From Nanobdellota archaeon (lineage in GTDB: Archaea; Nanobdellota; Nanobdellia; Pacearchaeales; GW2011-AR1): 13,329 nt of DNA. Shown here piece after piece: positions 11,593-13,329 of the stretch (positions are counted from its first letter, which is position 1; each line of letters starts with the position of its first letter). Below the pieces are notes generated by a model that worked only from the letters and a program-made list of their open reading frames with translations, was not told the origin of the DNA and searched no databases. The stretch lies in assembly GCA_030640395.1 (NCBI GenBank), contig DAOWJK010000034.1, positions 1 through 13,329 of the forward strand, given 5' to 3'. The position numbers and the translations under genes are program-made.

Positions 11593-13329
11593 TCCTGGCA
11601 GGTGGATTGTGAAAGTACTTCCTTTGCCCAGAGTGCTGTCGACTGTTACATGGCCGCCGTGGGCCTGTACAATATGTTTTACAATGGCAAGGCCGAGGCC
11701 TGTGCCGCCCTGTTCCCGGCTCCTGGCCTTGTCAACTCGGTAAAACCTTTCAAAAAGACGGGGCAGGTGCTTTTTTGAAATTCCTATGCCGTTATCCTGG
11801 ATGCTGAAAGAAACGCCGGAATCAGTTTTTACAGCCTTGATTTGAATCTCCCCTTTCTCGCTGCTGTATTTGACGGCATTATCAATAAGGTTAACCAGGG
11901 CCTGTTCAAAAAGAACAGGTTCTATCATGGCTTCAAGGGAATCGTCACATGTAAAATTTATTTCTATCTGTTTTGCTTCGGCCTCTGTTTTGCAAATCTT
12001 AATTGAAGAAGTAATCACATTTTTTACTGCTGTCTTTGTTAATTGAATCAGATTTGCCTCGTTATCCTTCTCTATTCTGGAAAGTTGAAGAAGATCATCA
12101 ACAATAGCTCCGAGACGGTTTACATTTTTATCGATGATCGATAAAAAGCGGGCTGCTTCTTTGGGATTATCCTTTGCACCGCTTTGCAATGTCTCAACAA
12201 AGCCCTTTATGGCCGTTAAAGGGGTTCTTATCTCATGAGAAACATTTGCCACAAAATCCTGCCGCATTTTTTCAAGACGCCTTAACTGTGTAACATCGTT
12301 TAATACCAGAAGAGTGCCCATACGTTTTTCTTTTGCATCACGAAGGAAAGAAGCATTAATATTTATAATCCGTTCACCGTTTTGGTTTAAAATGATATCT
12401 TCTTTTACAGGGATATTGCTTTTTTGGGCTTTTTCCACGAATTGTTGAAGATTGCGGTTTCTGATTATCTCATGGAGGCTCTGGTTTTTCGCAGTAGCCG
12501 GCAGTCTTGCAAACATGGTCGCCGCAGCCTGATTGAAGCTCAGGATGTGTTCATCCATATCCAGGGCAATAACCCCTTCAGACATACTCGACAGCACTGC
12601 CTCAATTTGATTTCTCTGATTTACTTCCGCTTCTATCCGGCTTTCAAGCCTGGCGGCCATCAGGTTCATCGCTTCGGCAAGATTTGCTGTTTCTGTAGTG
12701 TCTGTAAGGGATAAACGGTATTTAAGATCCCCTTTGGCAAAATATTCAGCCCCCTTTCTCATCTCCTCGATGGGCCGGCTAATGCGGCGTGAGACATAAA
12801 AACATACCAGTGCTGCAAACAGAGCAATAAAAAAACCGCCAAGGGTTATTCTGTCCTGAATGGAGTTGAGTTCCTCATCGACTTCCTTTAGGGAAATGGA
12901 AACCCTTAAAATCGCTTCGAGTCTTTCACGGGATCTAAGGGGAAGGGCAACATACATCATTCTTTCTTGAAGAGTCCTGCTGTATCTCAGAGAGCTTCCA
13001 GTTTCCCCTGATACCGCCTTTATCACTTCAGGGCGATCAGCATGATTGTCCATATCGGCAGGGTTTTTCTCTGAATCACCGATTACTCTGCCGTCCGGAA
13101 GCAATACTGTAACGCGGATCTGGGCGGATTTACCTATCTCTTTGCACAGGCGGTCAACCTCCCCGGCATTCAGGGGGAAAAGCTGCGGTGCGATCCTGCC
13201 CATGATGATCCGGCCCTGGGCTTTTAAACCTGCAATTGTTCTTTCCAGGAAATAATCGCTTAAAAAGCTTGACGCGTACCAGCTTGCTGCTCCAAGGGCA
13301 ATCAGGGTGATCAAAAGATAAGTAGGGTA
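11590..13329 (-). CDS. PhoR/PnpS-type sensor histidine kinase (5' end outside window)
   Basis: A membrane sensor kinase that would phosphorylate a PhoB-like regulator. The frame stays open to the window edge (YPTYLLITLIALGAASWYAS), so the real start lies beyond 13329 and the TTG at 13312-13314 is unlikely. Numbering from that TTG: first membrane span about 1-17; extracytoplasmic domain about 20-155 with LLPDGRVIGDSE (double-PAS/Cache-like); second span 156-174; HAMP 175-228; PAS 236-345 (VLSSMSEGVIALDMDEHILS). HisKA follows with the phosphorylated His360 in NVSHEIRTPLTAIKG, then the HATPase with Asn479 (NLIDNAVKYS), DNGIG (507-511) and GTGLGL (537-542). All catalytic boxes are intact. Codon use is much less AT-rich than the genes to the left, and the protein is bacterial. 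Confidence 0.92.
   Translation of the reverse strand, partial: YPTYLLITLIALGAASWYASSFLSDYFLERTIAGLKAQGRIIMGRIAPQLFPLNAGEVDRLCKEIGKSAQIRVTVLLPDGRVIGDSEKNPADMDNHADRPEVIKAVSGETGSSLRYSRTLQERMMYVALPLRSRERLEAILRVSISLKEVDEELNSIQDRITLGGFFIALFAALVCFYVSRRISRPIEEMRKGAEYFAKGDLKYRLSLTDTTETANLAEAMNLMAARLESRIEAEVNQRNQIEAVLSSMSEGVIALDMDEHILSFNQAAATMFARLPATAKNQSLHEIIRNRNLQQFVEKAQKSNIPVKEDIILNQNGERIININASFLRDAKEKRMGTLLVLNDVTQLRRLEKMRQDFVANVSHEIRTPLTAIKGFVETLQSGAKDNPKEAARFLSIIDKNVNRLGAIVDDLLQLSRIEKDNEANLIQLTKTAVKNVITSSIKICKTEAEAKQIEINFTCDDSLEAMIEPVLFEQALVNLIDNAVKYSSEKGEIQIKAVKTDSGVSFSIQDNGIGISKKHLPRLFERFYRVDKARSREQGGTGLGLAIVKHIVQAHGGHVTVDSTLGKGSTFTIHLPG

Overview
Most of this window (about 1 to 11,275) is AT-rich archaeal DNA. 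It carries archaeal core genes: the Spt5/NusG-SecE pair, ribosomal proteins uL11 and eL43 (L37Ae), RNA polymerase subunit RpoP, prefoldin beta, and the FtsZ/SepF division pair. Many genes have a TATA box about 25-30 bp before the start codon and almost no leader. The small genes, the truncated Dph2-like protein and the S-layer-like secreted protein fit a DPANN archaeon of the Pacearchaeota/Woesearchaeota type; that placement is inference. The last 2 kb (about 11,300 to 13,329) is clearly less AT-rich. It holds a PhoR/PnpS-type bacterial sensor kinase and a broken transposase tail, typical of a proteobacterium or desulfobacterium. The window is therefore either a chimeric assembly or a recent transfer junction.

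Layout, left to right. 1-1468 (-): 5' part of a very acidic secreted cell-surface protein. 1591-1983 (+): small membrane protein. 1990-2607 (-) and 2657-3202 (+): a short Dph2-like protein and an unknown gene, divergent from overlapping promoters. 3240-5256 (-): cluster read as rpl37ae, DUF1847 gene, rpoP, pfdB, sepF. 5529-6246 (+): membrane-anchored Cys-repeat protein and a small CxxC protein. 6305-6734 (-): two tiny overlapping genes, preceded by tRNA-Pro(UGG) at 6770-6841. 7010-9903 (-): the archaeal cluster ftsZ, unknown gene, secE, spt5, rpl11. 10107-10718 (+) and 10846-11193 (-): a possible YdcF-like membrane protein and an unknown protein. 11437-11592 (-): transposase remnant. 11590-13329 (-): histidine kinase, 5' end outside the window.

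The most interesting signal is a structured intergenic element present four times. Each copy lies directly upstream of, and in the same orientation relative to, a core gene on the minus strand: rpoP, rpl37ae, rpl11 and ftsZ. All four copies share an 8-bp stem (GCGATTTC/GAAATCGC, one mismatch in one copy) around a loop of exactly 17 nt. Two copies have a second hairpin next to the start codon with a compensatory base-pair change. The other two contain a third stem strand, so two mutually exclusive pairings are possible. This looks like a family of 5' leader RNAs linking translation, transcription and cell-division genes, or a mobile hairpin that prefers such sites. A second notable signal is a 40-bp copy of the 3' end of rpl37ae located exactly 640 bp downstream of the real one, bracketing a DUF1847 gene like an insertion scar.
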